Origin: Chloroflexota bacterium
GTDB taxonomy: Bacteria; Chloroflexota; Dehalococcoidia; Lucifugimonadales; Lucifugimonadaceae
Assembly: GCA_009838175.1 (NCBI GenBank)
Contig: VXSB01000051.1
Location: 1 to 64,000, forward strand
Reading direction: 5' to 3'
DNA: 64,000 nt
Shown: in pieces, positions 1 to 7,543 of the stretch
How positions within the stretch are numbered: position 1 is the stretch's first letter
How the letters are laid out: every line of letters begins with the position of its first letter
The notes under the pieces: generated by a model
Database searches by the model: none
What the model saw: the letters and a program-made list of their open reading frames with translations, nothing else
What the model was told of the DNA's origin: nothing
Translations under genes and position numbers: made by a program

Positions 1-303
1 AGCGCCGCGCCCTCTTCCATGCCCGCGGTCTGGCGACGCGGGCCGTGTCTGGAAAAGGTTGCTAGCGGTCTGCCACACCGCTCTGCGCAGCATCTGACCC
101 CTCTCCGGGGTCGTCCGCTTCCGTAAGGGAAGCGGCGATGGAGAGGGAAGGAGCCGAGGTCTCGGCGCTGAGACCGAGGCTCGAGGCGAGGGCCAGTTCC
201 TACGGGCCCGAAGACCCTCAGCCGCCGGGCCTTCCCCACGGAAGGCCCGGCGGCAAACAGCCACCACCCGTGGACATACAAACACGCCCACCATCATCCC
301 CTT
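1..303. other. Hairpin-dense noncoding region, unidentified
   Basis: No convincing reading frame crosses this stretch. It contains a run of perfect short stems: 21-27/37-43 (7 bp), 64-69/77-82 (6 bp), 96-101/107-112 (6 bp), 115-122/128-135 (8 bp) and 158-163/170-175 (6 bp), ending in a 15-bp helix at 221-254. This looks like a structured RNA or part of one cut by the window edge. I looked for RNase P, tmRNA, SRP, 6S and 5S signatures on both strands and found none. The strand is not determined. It occupies the place where the beta subunit of the neighbouring CoA-transferase would be expected. Confidence 0.45.
221..254. terminator. 15-bp perfect GC hairpin, terminator-like
   Basis: The arms 221-235 and 240-254 are perfectly complementary around a CCAC loop. 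No T-tract follows on either strand, so it is not a classical intrinsic terminator. It could end the structured region to its left, end the leftward CoA-transferase operon, or be part of an RNA fold. Confidence 0.5.
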
Positions 304-1032
304 CTACGGCAACTCATCCCCATCCTCCCTCTTAACAATCCGATTGACATAAACACCAGGTGTCCCGACCCTCTCCGGATCGATCCCTCCAGGCTCCACA
401 ATCTCATCCACCTCCGCAATCGTCACATCCGCCGCTGGCGCCATCACCGGGTTAAACGCCCGGGAAGTGCCTACATACTCGAGATTTCCGAAGGTGTCGG
501 CCCGCTTCGCACGGATCAACGCGAAGTCGGCCCTCAACCCATGCTCCAACAGGTGGGCACGCCCATCAAACTCTCTGACTTCTTTGCCTTCTTCTACGGG
601 TGTACCGACTCCAGTGGGCGTGTAGAACGCCGCGATACCAGCACCGCCCGCACGTATCCGCTCCGCCAAAGTGCCTTGCGGGATGACTATGACCTCCGCA
701 CGCCCCTCACGCCAGGCCTTCTCGATCTCGCACAACGGGCGAGTCTGCCCCGGTATCGGAAACGAGCAGATGATCCGGTTCGCAAGTCCAAGTTCGAAGA
801 ATATCCCTTGGTCGATCGGCTCCAGATGCGGCGGCCAGCCATATCCCGTGGTCTTCGAGATGCCGGCGACGTTGCCGATGATAGTTATTTCACGCGGGCC
901 ATGATCGGCAAGGGCAAGCATCAGGCGCGTCGGTTGTCCGCCCGAGCCGCCGAAGCCACCGATCATTACCGTCGCGCGGTCGGGCACATCTGAGACGGCT
1001 TCCGCGAATGTATCGACGACGGTGGGCAGCAT
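304..1032 (-). CDS. CoA-transferase family I, alpha subunit (orphan)
   Basis: The 242-residue product resembles the alpha subunit of 3-oxoacid/glutaconate-type CoA-transferases (AtoD/ScoA/PcaI). The Gly-rich stretch GGFGGSGGQP near residues 25-34 and the FYTPTGVGT motif near 136-144 are typical, and the length fits the family. Alpha subunits bind CoA and pair with a beta subunit that carries the catalytic Glu. No beta subunit lies next to this gene: downstream is noncoding DNA, and upstream, 2 bp away, is an HpcH/HpaI aldolase gene. The pair probably forms one transcript. The CoA acceptor is not predictable. The partner may be encoded elsewhere. Confidence 0.85.
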   Translation of the reverse strand: MLPTVVDTFAEAVSDVPDRATVMIGGFGGSGGQPTRLMLALADHGPREITIIGNVAGISKTTGYGWPPHLEPIDQGIFFELGLANRIICSFPIPGQTRPLCEIEKAWREGRAEVIVIPQGTLAERIRAGGAGIAAFYTPTGVGTPVEEGKEVREFDGRAHLLEHGLRADFALIRAKRADTFGNLEYVGTSRAFNPVMAPAADVTIAEVDEIVEPGGIDPERVGTPGVYVNRIVKREDGDELP

Positions 1033-1034
1033 CT

Positions 1035-1925
1035 CTAGACCGGCATTGTCCGTTTCGTGTGTGCCCTACCGATCCCGGCGATTTCAGGATTGCCGCCGGA
1101 TACAACACGGATTCCACTGTCAAGCCGTTCGGCGATGTTTTCGGCAGTGCCTCCGCCGAGGAATGCGACGCCATTTTCTTCGCAAGCTTTCTGAACGCGC
1201 GCACTCGCTTCTTGTACGCGGGGGTCGAATGGAGTGTTAGGCGCGCCGCGGTCAACGCCATAGGACATGTGCAGGTCGCCAGGGCCGCACTCAGCAAATG
1301 TGAGGCCGGGCACGGCGAGCATAGTCTCGATATTGGTGACGCCCCGCACCGATTCAACCTTGATGCCGAGCATCAATTCGCCATCAGGATTCAGCGGGTA
1401 CGGGTCTGCCTTGGATATGTATTCAGGGTTGTCGAGCCCCCATATCTGTGCGGCTCCGGGTTCAGAGCCGACACCGCGAGATCCGCGGTTTAGACCGTAA
1501 CCGACACCGTTGGCAGCGCGCGGGTAGCGGCAAGACTCGACGAACGCTCGGACGGCGTCGGGTGTCTCCGCTTGACAAAGCAAGATGCCGTGGACACCTC
1601 GTGCGAGGATCTGTCGGAACTGCCAAGCGTTGTATCGAATGGTGTCTTCCGTCGAGCCGTCGACTGGAGCTTCTACGATCACCGTCGGTGTGCGGTGCCC
1701 GCTGTTAGTGGGGCCGCCGGCGACCAACCCTTCCATGTAGTTCTGCAACCCGCCGAGATCGAACGGCCCGTGCTCCATGCCGACGTTGATGTAGTCCGCC
1801 CAAGTGTGAGCGTCCTTCATTCCCTGCTCATGTGTCAGAATTGCGCCGGTGTGACCACCGGTGTAATAGACCGGCTGATCTTGAGACAGTAGCTCTATTG
1901 CCCTGTTGACCCTATTGGCAGACAT
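1035..1925 (-). CDS. HpcH/HpaI aldolase / citrate lyase family protein
   Basis: This 296-residue protein belongs to the PEP/pyruvate-binding TIM-barrel family that includes HpaI (4-hydroxy-2-oxoheptanedioate aldolase), which cleaves 2-oxo-4-hydroxy acids with a divalent metal. Visible marks are GILLCQAET near residue 113, SRGVGSEPG at 149-157, and the likely metal ligands Glu191 and Asp217 (in GPGDL). It is the first gene of a leftward pair with the CoA-transferase alpha subunit, 2 bp apart, suggesting catabolism of an aromatic or hydroxy acid. The exact substrate is unknown. The ATG is followed on its upstream side by a 103-bp gap shared with the divergent MOSC gene. Confidence 0.85.
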   Translation of the reverse strand: MSANRVNRAIELLSQDQPVYYTGGHTGAILTHEQGMKDAHTWADYINVGMEHGPFDLGGLQNYMEGLVAGGPTNSGHRTPTVIVEAPVDGSTEDTIRYNAWQFRQILARGVHGILLCQAETPDAVRAFVESCRYPRAANGVGYGLNRGSRGVGSEPGAAQIWGLDNPEYISKADPYPLNPDGELMLGIKVESVRGVTNIETMLAVPGLTFAECGPGDLHMSYGVDRGAPNTPFDPRVQEASARVQKACEENGVAFLGGGTAENIAERLDSGIRVVSGGNPEIAGIGRAHTKRTMPV

Positions 1926-2008
1926 TTAGATCGACTCCTTCGATTTGGAAAGAAACTATCGCGATGTGCCCCGTCAGATGGAAGCATCGGCAGCTTCAAC
2001 TTTCAAAC

Positions 2009-2031
2009 CATGAGTTTACACTTAGCTCATG
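2009..2031. promoter_or_regulatory. Inverted repeat over the start of the MOSC gene
   Basis: CATGAG and CTCATG arms (6 bp) flank an 11-base A/T-rich spacer, and the right arm contains the proposed ATG. It lies in the divergent intergenic region between the aldolase and MOSC genes. It may be an operator or a chance dyad. Confidence 0.2.
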
Positions 2032-2586
2032 ACAGAACATCCCTCATTGGCCGATTTGGAATCGGCCCTCGACCACATCTTGGCGTCACCGTCCGACGCC
2101 GGAAAGCTCCAGATGATCTCCGCTCGTCCAGCTGTTGGTCAGCGTCACCAGATGCAGGAAGCGACTCTAGATGAAGCGCAAGGGCTAATCGGCGACAACT
2201 GGAAAGACCGCAGCAGTGCCCGTACCCCCGATGGCTCGGCGAATCCGGACGCACAATTGACGATCATTAACTCTCGTCTCGTGGACGCAGTCTCCGGGTC
2301 GAAATCAAGATGGGAACTCGCAGGCGACCAGCTCGTCGTAGACATCGACCTTAGTCATGACAACCTGCCAGTAGGCTCCCGCCTCCAAATTGGATCGGCC
2401 ATGGTCGAAATCACTGCGGAGCCGCACACCGGATGCGTCAAATTCGCATCGAGGTTTGGCAATCCCGCACTGAGATTCGTCAGCGGCCCAGTAGCCATGC
2501 AACAGCGACGCCGCGGAGCAAATACCAAAATCATCAAATCCGGCACGATCCGCGTCGGCGATGCTGTTCGTAAAGTCGAAGCCTAG
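2029..2586 (+). CDS. MOSC domain-containing protein
   Basis: The 185-residue protein matches the beta-barrel MOSC domain found at the C-terminus of eukaryotic Moco sulfurase and in bacterial YiiM-type proteins. The conserved Cys is seen at residue 136 in HTGCVKF, preceded by a basic barrel region. MOSC proteins are thought to bind sulfur or molybdenum cofactor; bacterial YiiM-like members reduce N-hydroxylated substrates. Which applies here cannot be told. It is divergent from the aldolase operon and lies 23 bp upstream of the ABC exporter, but a functional link is not evident. No strong ribosome-binding site precedes the ATG. Confidence 0.8.
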   Translation: MTEHPSLADLESALDHILASPSDAGKLQMISARPAVGQRHQMQEATLDEAQGLIGDNWKDRSSARTPDGSANPDAQLTIINSRLVDAVSGSKSRWELAGDQLVVDIDLSHDNLPVGSRLQIGSAMVEITAEPHTGCVKFASRFGNPALRFVSGPVAMQQRRRGANTKIIKSGTIRVGDAVRKVEA

Positions 2587-2609
2587 CCATTTTTAGGGAT
2601 CATCAATAG

Positions 2610-3395
2610 TTGACTGTTACAAACTCCGAATCACTTTCTAAAGACATCGTCATCCAAGTCCGCGACCTCCGCAAAAGCTACAACGGATTGGTCGCGGTCG
2701 ACGGCATCTCATTCGAGGTCCATCACGGCGAGATCTTCGGCATGTTGGGTCCCAACGGCGCGGGAAAGACGACGACAGTCGAGATTCTCGAGGGCTTGCG
2801 CGACCTTGACAGCGGCGAGGCATATATCAACGGTTTGGATGTGACCAAGAACTCGAAGCGCGTCAAGGGAATGATCGGAGTCCAGTTACAGCAGAACGCG
2901 TTTTTCGACAACTTGAATCTGCGGGAAACGTTGGAGCTTTTTGCCACTCTTTACGATTCCGACATGTCGCCTGAGGAGGCGTTGGAAAAGGTGGACCTCG
3001 CAGAGCGCGCGAAATCGCAGTACCGGCACCTTTCCGGTGGGCAGAAACAGCGATTGTCGATCGCAGTTGCGCTCGTAAACGACCCGGTGGCGATGTTTCT
3101 CGATGAGCCAACAACCGGCCTCGATCCCCAAGCGCGCCGGAACATGTGGGACCTGATCGACGGCCTACGTTCCGAAGGCATGGCAATCATGCTCACGACC
3201 CACTATATGGAGGAGGCGGAGGTTCTGTGCGACCGGGTGGCGGTGATCGACCACGGCAATATCGTTGCCATAGACACGCCGCAGGCTCTAATCGACCAGC
3301 TGAAATCGCGGGGCGCCGAATCGGTACGGAAGGACGGCGTCCTAACCTTGGAAGACGTGTTTATCGACCTGACGGGACGTAGCCTCATCGAATAG
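2610..3395 (+). CDS. ABC transporter ATP-binding protein (DrrA/ABC-2 type)
   Basis: This is a 261-residue nucleotide-binding subunit. Walker A GPNGAGKTT lies at residues 47-55, the Q-loop Gln follows in GVQLQQ, and the LSGGQKQR signature and Walker B FLDEPTTGLD are intact. The short C-terminal extension fits DrrA/CcmA-like exporters. A TTG start is used 23 bp after the MOSC stop. The next gene, 54 bp downstream, is its ABC-2 permease, so the two form an exporter for a drug, lipid or polysaccharide; the substrate cannot be deduced. A dispersed palindromic repeat sits between the two subunit genes. Confidence 0.93.
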   Translation: MTVTNSESLSKDIVIQVRDLRKSYNGLVAVDGISFEVHHGEIFGMLGPNGAGKTTTVEILEGLRDLDSGEAYINGLDVTKNSKRVKGMIGVQLQQNAFFDNLNLRETLELFATLYDSDMSPEEALEKVDLAERAKSQYRHLSGGQKQRLSIAVALVNDPVAMFLDEPTTGLDPQARRNMWDLIDGLRSEGMAIMLTTHYMEEAEVLCDRVAVIDHGNIVAIDTPQALIDQLKSRGAESVRKDGVLTLEDVFIDLTGRSLIE

Positions 3396-3409
3396 ACCAC
3401 CGCAATCCT

Positions 3410-3434
3410 CGTCATTCCGGCGAAAGCCGGAATC
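3410..3434 (+). repeat. Palindromic repeat family A, copy 1
   Basis: A short palindrome with core TTCCGGCGAAAGCCGGAA lies between the ABC ATPase and permease genes. The same core, sometimes degenerate, recurs near 29433, 30920, 62683, 62909 and 63830 in either orientation. The element folds into a stem with a GAAA-type loop. Confidence 0.85.
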
Positions 3435-3449
3435 TATCCGCTTAACGTT

Positions 3450-4568
3450 ATGCGCATCTACCAAGCCTTCATAATTGCCGAGTTGAAGATGTTCTTACGC
3501 GACCGCGCGGCGCTATTCTGGACGCTCGCGTTCCCGACCGTGATGATGGTCGTCTTCGGTCTCTTCAACTTCGGCGGTTTCGAACCGCCCGAAATAGGCA
3601 TCGTAGACAGAGCGAATAACGATGCATCCAGGGTTTTGGTCTCGGTATTGAAGGGAGAATTCGATGGCGAACCTCTCTTCAACGTCCCCGATTCCGAGGA
3701 CGAAGACACTTTGCGAGCCGACATTCTCGAAGGCGATATCACCGGAGTGATGGTGATCCCGGAAGGTTTCGGCGAACCTGGCTCGACATCTGTGATCGAT
3801 CTGACCTACGACGGCAGAAGCGCGCAAGAAGCAGAAGCCGCGCGCACCATCCTGGCTCAGGTTTTGGACGGCGTCTTCAAGACTGTCGCCGATGTACCCC
3901 CTGAATACCGAGTCGAAAACTGGGCCACTGTGTCGCTCACCGAAGTCGCTGGGCGCGGCCAAGGCTACAAAGGATTCGTCGTCCCCGGCATCGTCTCTCT
4001 ATCCATCATGCAAAGCGCTCTCTTCGGACTTGTCTTCACCTTAGTCAGACTTCGTAACCAAGGCGTCTTGAAAAGGCTTCATGCCACCCCAATCAATCCC
4101 AGACACTACCTCGCGGGCTTGCTCTTCACTCGGATGCTCCTGCTCATCATGCAGACCTACGTCCTTCTTCTAGTCGGTATCTTCGTATCCGGCGTCGAAG
4201 TCTCGCCCGGATACGCCATGTTCTGGCTCGAAGTCATACCGTTGATCATCCTCGGAGGTTTCGGATTCGCGGCACTCGGCCTAGCCGTCTCTGGCATCGC
4301 CAAGACTGAGAACACTGCCGCGCCGCTCGCGAACATAATCACATTGCCGATGATGTTCCTCTCCGGTGTCTTCATCCCGCACTCCGTCATCCCTGATTGG
4401 GTAGTCGCCATCGCAAAGTGGCTCCCTCTTACCTTCCTAGCCGACGCCATGCGAGCGATGGTTAATAGCGGAGAGACATTGTTTATTCAGGGAGCGTCGT
4501 TGCTGGGACTGTTGGTTTGGGCCGCAATCAGCTTCGCCCTAGCCGTCAAAGCATTCAGGTGGGAGTAG
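3450..4568 (+). CDS. ABC-2 type transporter permease
   Basis: The 372-residue protein has the YhgE/Pip-DrrB layout: one N-terminal membrane segment around residues 22-40, an extracytoplasmic domain of about 120 residues, then five hydrophobic segments between about 175 and 370. It is the membrane partner of the preceding ATPase. Its 3' end overlaps the 3' end of the convergent hydrolase gene by 14 bp, so no separate terminator fits between them. The substrate is unknown. Confidence 0.9.
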   Translation: MRIYQAFIIAELKMFLRDRAALFWTLAFPTVMMVVFGLFNFGGFEPPEIGIVDRANNDASRVLVSVLKGEFDGEPLFNVPDSEDEDTLRADILEGDITGVMVIPEGFGEPGSTSVIDLTYDGRSAQEAEAARTILAQVLDGVFKTVADVPPEYRVENWATVSLTEVAGRGQGYKGFVVPGIVSLSIMQSALFGLVFTLVRLRNQGVLKRLHATPINPRHYLAGLLFTRMLLLIMQTYVLLLVGIFVSGVEVSPGYAMFWLEVIPLIILGGFGFAALGLAVSGIAKTENTAAPLANIITLPMMFLSGVFIPHSVIPDWVVAIAKWLPLTFLADAMRAMVNSGETLFIQGASLLGLLVWAAISFALAVKAFRWE

Positions 4569-5382
4569 CAGACCCCATCAACTCAAATTCGGCGAAGAAA
4601 TCTCCCATCGCCGCGTAATAACCGTCCGGATCGTAGTAGTCCGCCCCGTTGTGCGGAGCTCCCTTGATCACATAGAACCGCTTCGGTTCCTTCGCTGCCT
4701 CGTAAACCATCCGCCCACACTCTATCGGGATGATCTCATCGAATTCCGAGTGCATCACCAATACGGGACACCGCACTTCCCGCATATACGACTCCGTATC
4801 AAAACGGTTGTGGATGAACCTCTCAATCGGCAAATACCGCCAAGGCGTGATCGTCTTGGCCAGATACGGTATCGACAGCAATGGACACTCCAGAATCAGC
4901 CCATCTGGATGCTCAACCGATGCCAACCGCGTCGCGACCGAGCCTCCCATACTCCGACCGAAGTAGATGATCGATGGTCTCCTGCCCTCGGGCAAGCGTG
5001 CTATGTAATCATCAATCCACCTCCGAGCAGCAACCGCATCTAACGCGATTCCCTCCTCGCTCGGATTACCCTCGCTCAAACCGTAGCCCCGATACTCCAA
5101 CGCGAATATGTCGATGAATCGATACCGATCCACAAACTCTCGATACTGATCCAAACGAACGCTGATGTTTCCACCGTTCCCGTGCGTGATCAGCATCAAG
5201 ATGCGTCGTTGTTCGGGATCGACGCTGTCCTCGCCGCGTATGAACCACGCGTGCGTTTTGTTCCCGTCGTCAGCAGTCAGCCAAACATCCTCATACCGAA
5301 GACCCACGTGAGACGGATCGCCGCGCAGTTGCGGTTGCGGGAAGAAGATGAAGGATGCTTCGATTGCGTCAGGCGTATGCAC
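4555..5382 (-). CDS. Alpha/beta hydrolase (ABHD13/BEM46-like)
   Basis: This 275-residue serine hydrolase has the oxyanion-hole motif HGNGGN at 67-72, the nucleophile elbow GRSMGGS with Ser144, and likely catalytic partners Asp215 and His244. The FFPQP motif near the start is typical of ABHD12/13-like proteins, which usually have a membrane segment ahead of it. None is encoded here because the upstream gene ends only 25 bp before this ATG. It is probably an intracellular esterase or thioesterase with unknown substrate. It follows the SDR gene on the same strand and is likely cotranscribed. Confidence 0.85.
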   Translation of the reverse strand: MHTPDAIEASFIFFPQPQLRGDPSHVGLRYEDVWLTADDGNKTHAWFIRGEDSVDPEQRRILMLITHGNGGNISVRLDQYREFVDRYRFIDIFALEYRGYGLSEGNPSEEGIALDAVAARRWIDDYIARLPEGRRPSIIYFGRSMGGSVATRLASVEHPDGLILECPLLSIPYLAKTITPWRYLPIERFIHNRFDTESYMREVRCPVLVMHSEFDEIIPIECGRMVYEAAKEPKRFYVIKGAPHNGADYYDPDGYYAAMGDFFAEFELMGSATPT

Positions 5383-5407
5383 AGTTACCCCCGCCTACGC
5401 TCAGGCA

Positions 5408-6190
5408 TCATGCCCCGTGCACCTTTGGAACCTCGATCTTCAAATGCGTTCGCGGCTTCCAACCCAGCACGCGTTCGGCCTTTGTGAGATTGTGTTCGAC
5501 CTGGTCTTCGTCGCCGGCGATGAAGAACGGCTCGAACGATCCGTGACCTATCTGCACGAACTCGGCCGCGGCCATGTACGCGTTCGCCAAGTCCTCCTCG
5601 TCAGTGACTAGGAGAGGTCGTGCGCCACTCGGATCGACTTCATACTGCGCGCTTCGGTAATCGATCCATTGCTCGCGAGTGCGTGGCCCGGTGATACGCA
5701 ATGCAGCAAGATTCATGTCGAAATGCCGGGCGAAGTAGCGGCATATCAACTCGCCGAAGCCTTTCGACAGCCCATACGCGCTTGGAGTGTCCAGCGGCAC
5801 CTCTTCTTCCGACTGGTACCAGTCGCGATATCGGAAGTGGACGCTCATCGTGCTGGTGTAGACCCCGTTGCGCAGCCCGTTGTTGTACCCGGTCCACAGA
5901 AACAGGTGCAAGCCCATGTTGTTGACGGTATAGTTCTCGCGGATCACCTTCTCGTCCTGATCCGTCACCGAACCGCCTTGAGGACTCTGCATCACCAACC
6001 AGATGAACGTGTCAACGCCGTCAACCGCCTCTTTGATGGCTCCGCTGTCAGTGACCGAGCCCTTGACGAACTCGATGCCATCATGGCGCGGCGGAGCAAG
6101 ATCGAGAACCCGGAGGTCGTGAACTTCACGAAGATAAGGAGTGATGAAGGTACCGACGTGCCCGGAACCGCCGACTAGAAGGATTTTCAT
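5408..6190 (-). CDS. NAD(P)-dependent epimerase/dehydratase (extended SDR)
   Basis: The 260-residue protein begins with a Rossmann nucleotide-binding motif, GGSGHVG at residues 7-13, and has the SDR catalytic pair Tyr139/Lys143 in YGLSK with a preceding Ser in TSTMS. The family converts nucleotide sugars or reduces small carbonyl compounds. It is shorter than typical UDP-sugar epimerases (about 320). The alpha/beta hydrolase gene follows 25 bp away. A second, distinct SDR of similar size occurs at 34-35 kb. The substrate is not predictable. Confidence 0.85.
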   Translation of the reverse strand: MKILLVGGSGHVGTFITPYLREVHDLRVLDLAPPRHDGIEFVKGSVTDSGAIKEAVDGVDTFIWLVMQSPQGGSVTDQDEKVIRENYTVNNMGLHLFLWTGYNNGLRNGVYTSTMSVHFRYRDWYQSEEEVPLDTPSAYGLSKGFGELICRYFARHFDMNLAALRITGPRTREQWIDYRSAQYEVDPSGARPLLVTDEEDLANAYMAAAEFVQIGHGSFEPFFIAGDEDQVEHNLTKAERVLGWKPRTHLKIEVPKVHGA

Positions 6191-6235
6191 GGGTAGGAGT
6201 TGCCTCGCGCTGAGTTGATGTTTGTCTGCGGTGGA

Positions 6236-7135
6236 TTATACGGCGAAACGAGGCCGGATTACCCACTCACCTCCATCACTGGAACCCCACTGGCAGACAC
6301 AGTTCAAAGCCCGCGTCTTGATCCCCTCGTGGAAGCCGCGAGAAGCGAACACGTGATCAAGTTGAAGTTGCGCCGTCATTGGGGACATGTAATTGGAACG
6401 AAACGTCGACACATTCTTCGTATCGGGAGGCAAGTGCTTTGGTGCAGGGTTCGGTTGCCGTCCGTTGGGGTGTTGTGGTCCTAAATATTCGAAACCCAAC
6501 GCTTTGAATCGATCCCAAACAGAACGCTCTCTTGCGCCAAGACCTAATGGTTCGTCATCCGTCCAGCCATAGTCCATATTCAAGTCTCCAGCTGCCAAAA
6601 TCCGGTACGTTAATGGATCCGCATCGCCAACGAATACGGAAAGATCGGAGATGGCGCGGTGAGCCGAACCATCAGGCATTCCGACTCGCCACTTGCTGAA
6701 AGCAGTCGGGCGCGCCCCGATCCAACTCGCATATATCGATGCCACCAAAAACGGTCGTTGATCGCTGTTAAGTGGTTTCACCTTCGCAACTGCGATATTC
6801 CCTGCACCGCTGACTGGTATCGTTCCCTGCGAACCAGAACCGCGAGGACCGTCTTGATCGAACCATTCGATCTCCACACGATCGGATAGCCTGACCACCT
6901 TCGGCCATCGGTCGGCTATATACCGCCAACCGTGTCGCCGATACCAATTCGAATTCCACAAATGCGAATCCCAATGTTCCTGCGGTCCAGTGTCCACCTT
7001 GTCTGTCAAATTCCAAGGCGGATCGCCCGCTTCCTGCAACAGCGCGACATCCGCATCCATCTTCACCAACTCCCGCCAGGGCTCTTGCCGCTTAGCGATA
7101 TTCCAACTAACTACCTTGATCACGTCAACAACCAC
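6236..7135 (-). CDS. Endonuclease/exonuclease/phosphatase (EEP) family protein
   Basis: The 299-residue protein has the EEP fold signatures: the early SWNIA motif with Asn12, the metal-binding Glu35 in LLQEAG, GDLNMD in the middle and LDHVFAS near the C-terminus. Such enzymes hydrolyse phosphodiester or phosphomonoester bonds in DNA, RNA, lipids or nucleotides using Mg2+. No signal peptide is seen. A GTG start is used just after the folB stop codon, so it is translationally close to folB. The specific substrate is unknown. Confidence 0.8.
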   Translation of the reverse strand: MVVDVIKVVSWNIAKRQEPWRELVKMDADVALLQEAGDPPWNLTDKVDTGPQEHWDSHLWNSNWYRRHGWRYIADRWPKVVRLSDRVEIEWFDQDGPRGSGSQGTIPVSGAGNIAVAKVKPLNSDQRPFLVASIYASWIGARPTAFSKWRVGMPDGSAHRAISDLSVFVGDADPLTYRILAAGDLNMDYGWTDDEPLGLGARERSVWDRFKALGFEYLGPQHPNGRQPNPAPKHLPPDTKNVSTFRSNYMSPMTAQLQLDHVFASRGFHEGIKTRALNCVCQWGSSDGGEWVIRPRFAV

Positions 7136-7138
7136 TCA

Positions 7139-7543
7139 TTAAGAATCCTGCGAATGAGAATCTGAAACGCGCGTTACCTCTACCGTCGCGTTAGCTGTTC
7201 CGAAGCCTGCCAGTGCTAACGGTTTGAAAACAGATATCGTCACCGACGTGATGCATTCATGCGTACCCAAGGTCGCCCGCCCAACCCGATCCGCCAAAGC
7301 CTCCAACAGGCGATAATCCCCCTCCTTTGCCACCTCAACCGCCCTGGCACAAACCTCTCTGTAATCCACCGCGTCCGTCAAATCATCCGAATCTGCCGCC
7401 GCCCGAAAATCTCCCCTCAACTCAATATCCACAATCACTCGCTGCGCCATCCGGCGCTCCCAATCCTCGGCACCGATTACGCACTGCAATTCGAGATTGC
7501 AGATGATCAAACGGTCAGGGCCGCCGGTCGCGGAAGAGCTCAT
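7139..7543 (-). CDS. folB: Dihydroneopterin aldolase
   Basis: FolB converts 7,8-dihydroneopterin to 6-hydroxymethyl-7,8-dihydropterin and glycolaldehyde in folate synthesis. The 134-residue protein carries the family marks: GAEDWER with Glu26, DYREVC near 60-65, LLEALADRV near 79-87 with the pterin-anchoring Glu81, and the catalytic Lys107 in FKPLAL. Its ATG overlaps the stop of the upstream M28 peptidase gene by 4 bp, so the two are translationally coupled although functionally unrelated. The other folate gene in the window, folC, is 49 kb away. Confidence 0.92.
   Translation of the reverse strand: MSSSATGGPDRLIICNLELQCVIGAEDWERRMAQRVIVDIELRGDFRAAADSDDLTDAVDYREVCARAVEVAKEGDYRLLEALADRVGRATLGTHECITSVTISVFKPLALAGFGTANATVEVTRVSDSHSQDS

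Noticed and set aside
1-300. RNase P RNA, tmRNA, SRP RNA, 6S RNA or rRNA at the left edge
   Set aside because: None of their conserved sequence blocks was found on either strand; only stems without recognised family motifs are present.
8-335. Short open frames around 138-335
   Set aside because: They are low-complexity products of GC-rich hairpins and have no family motif or ribosome-binding site.
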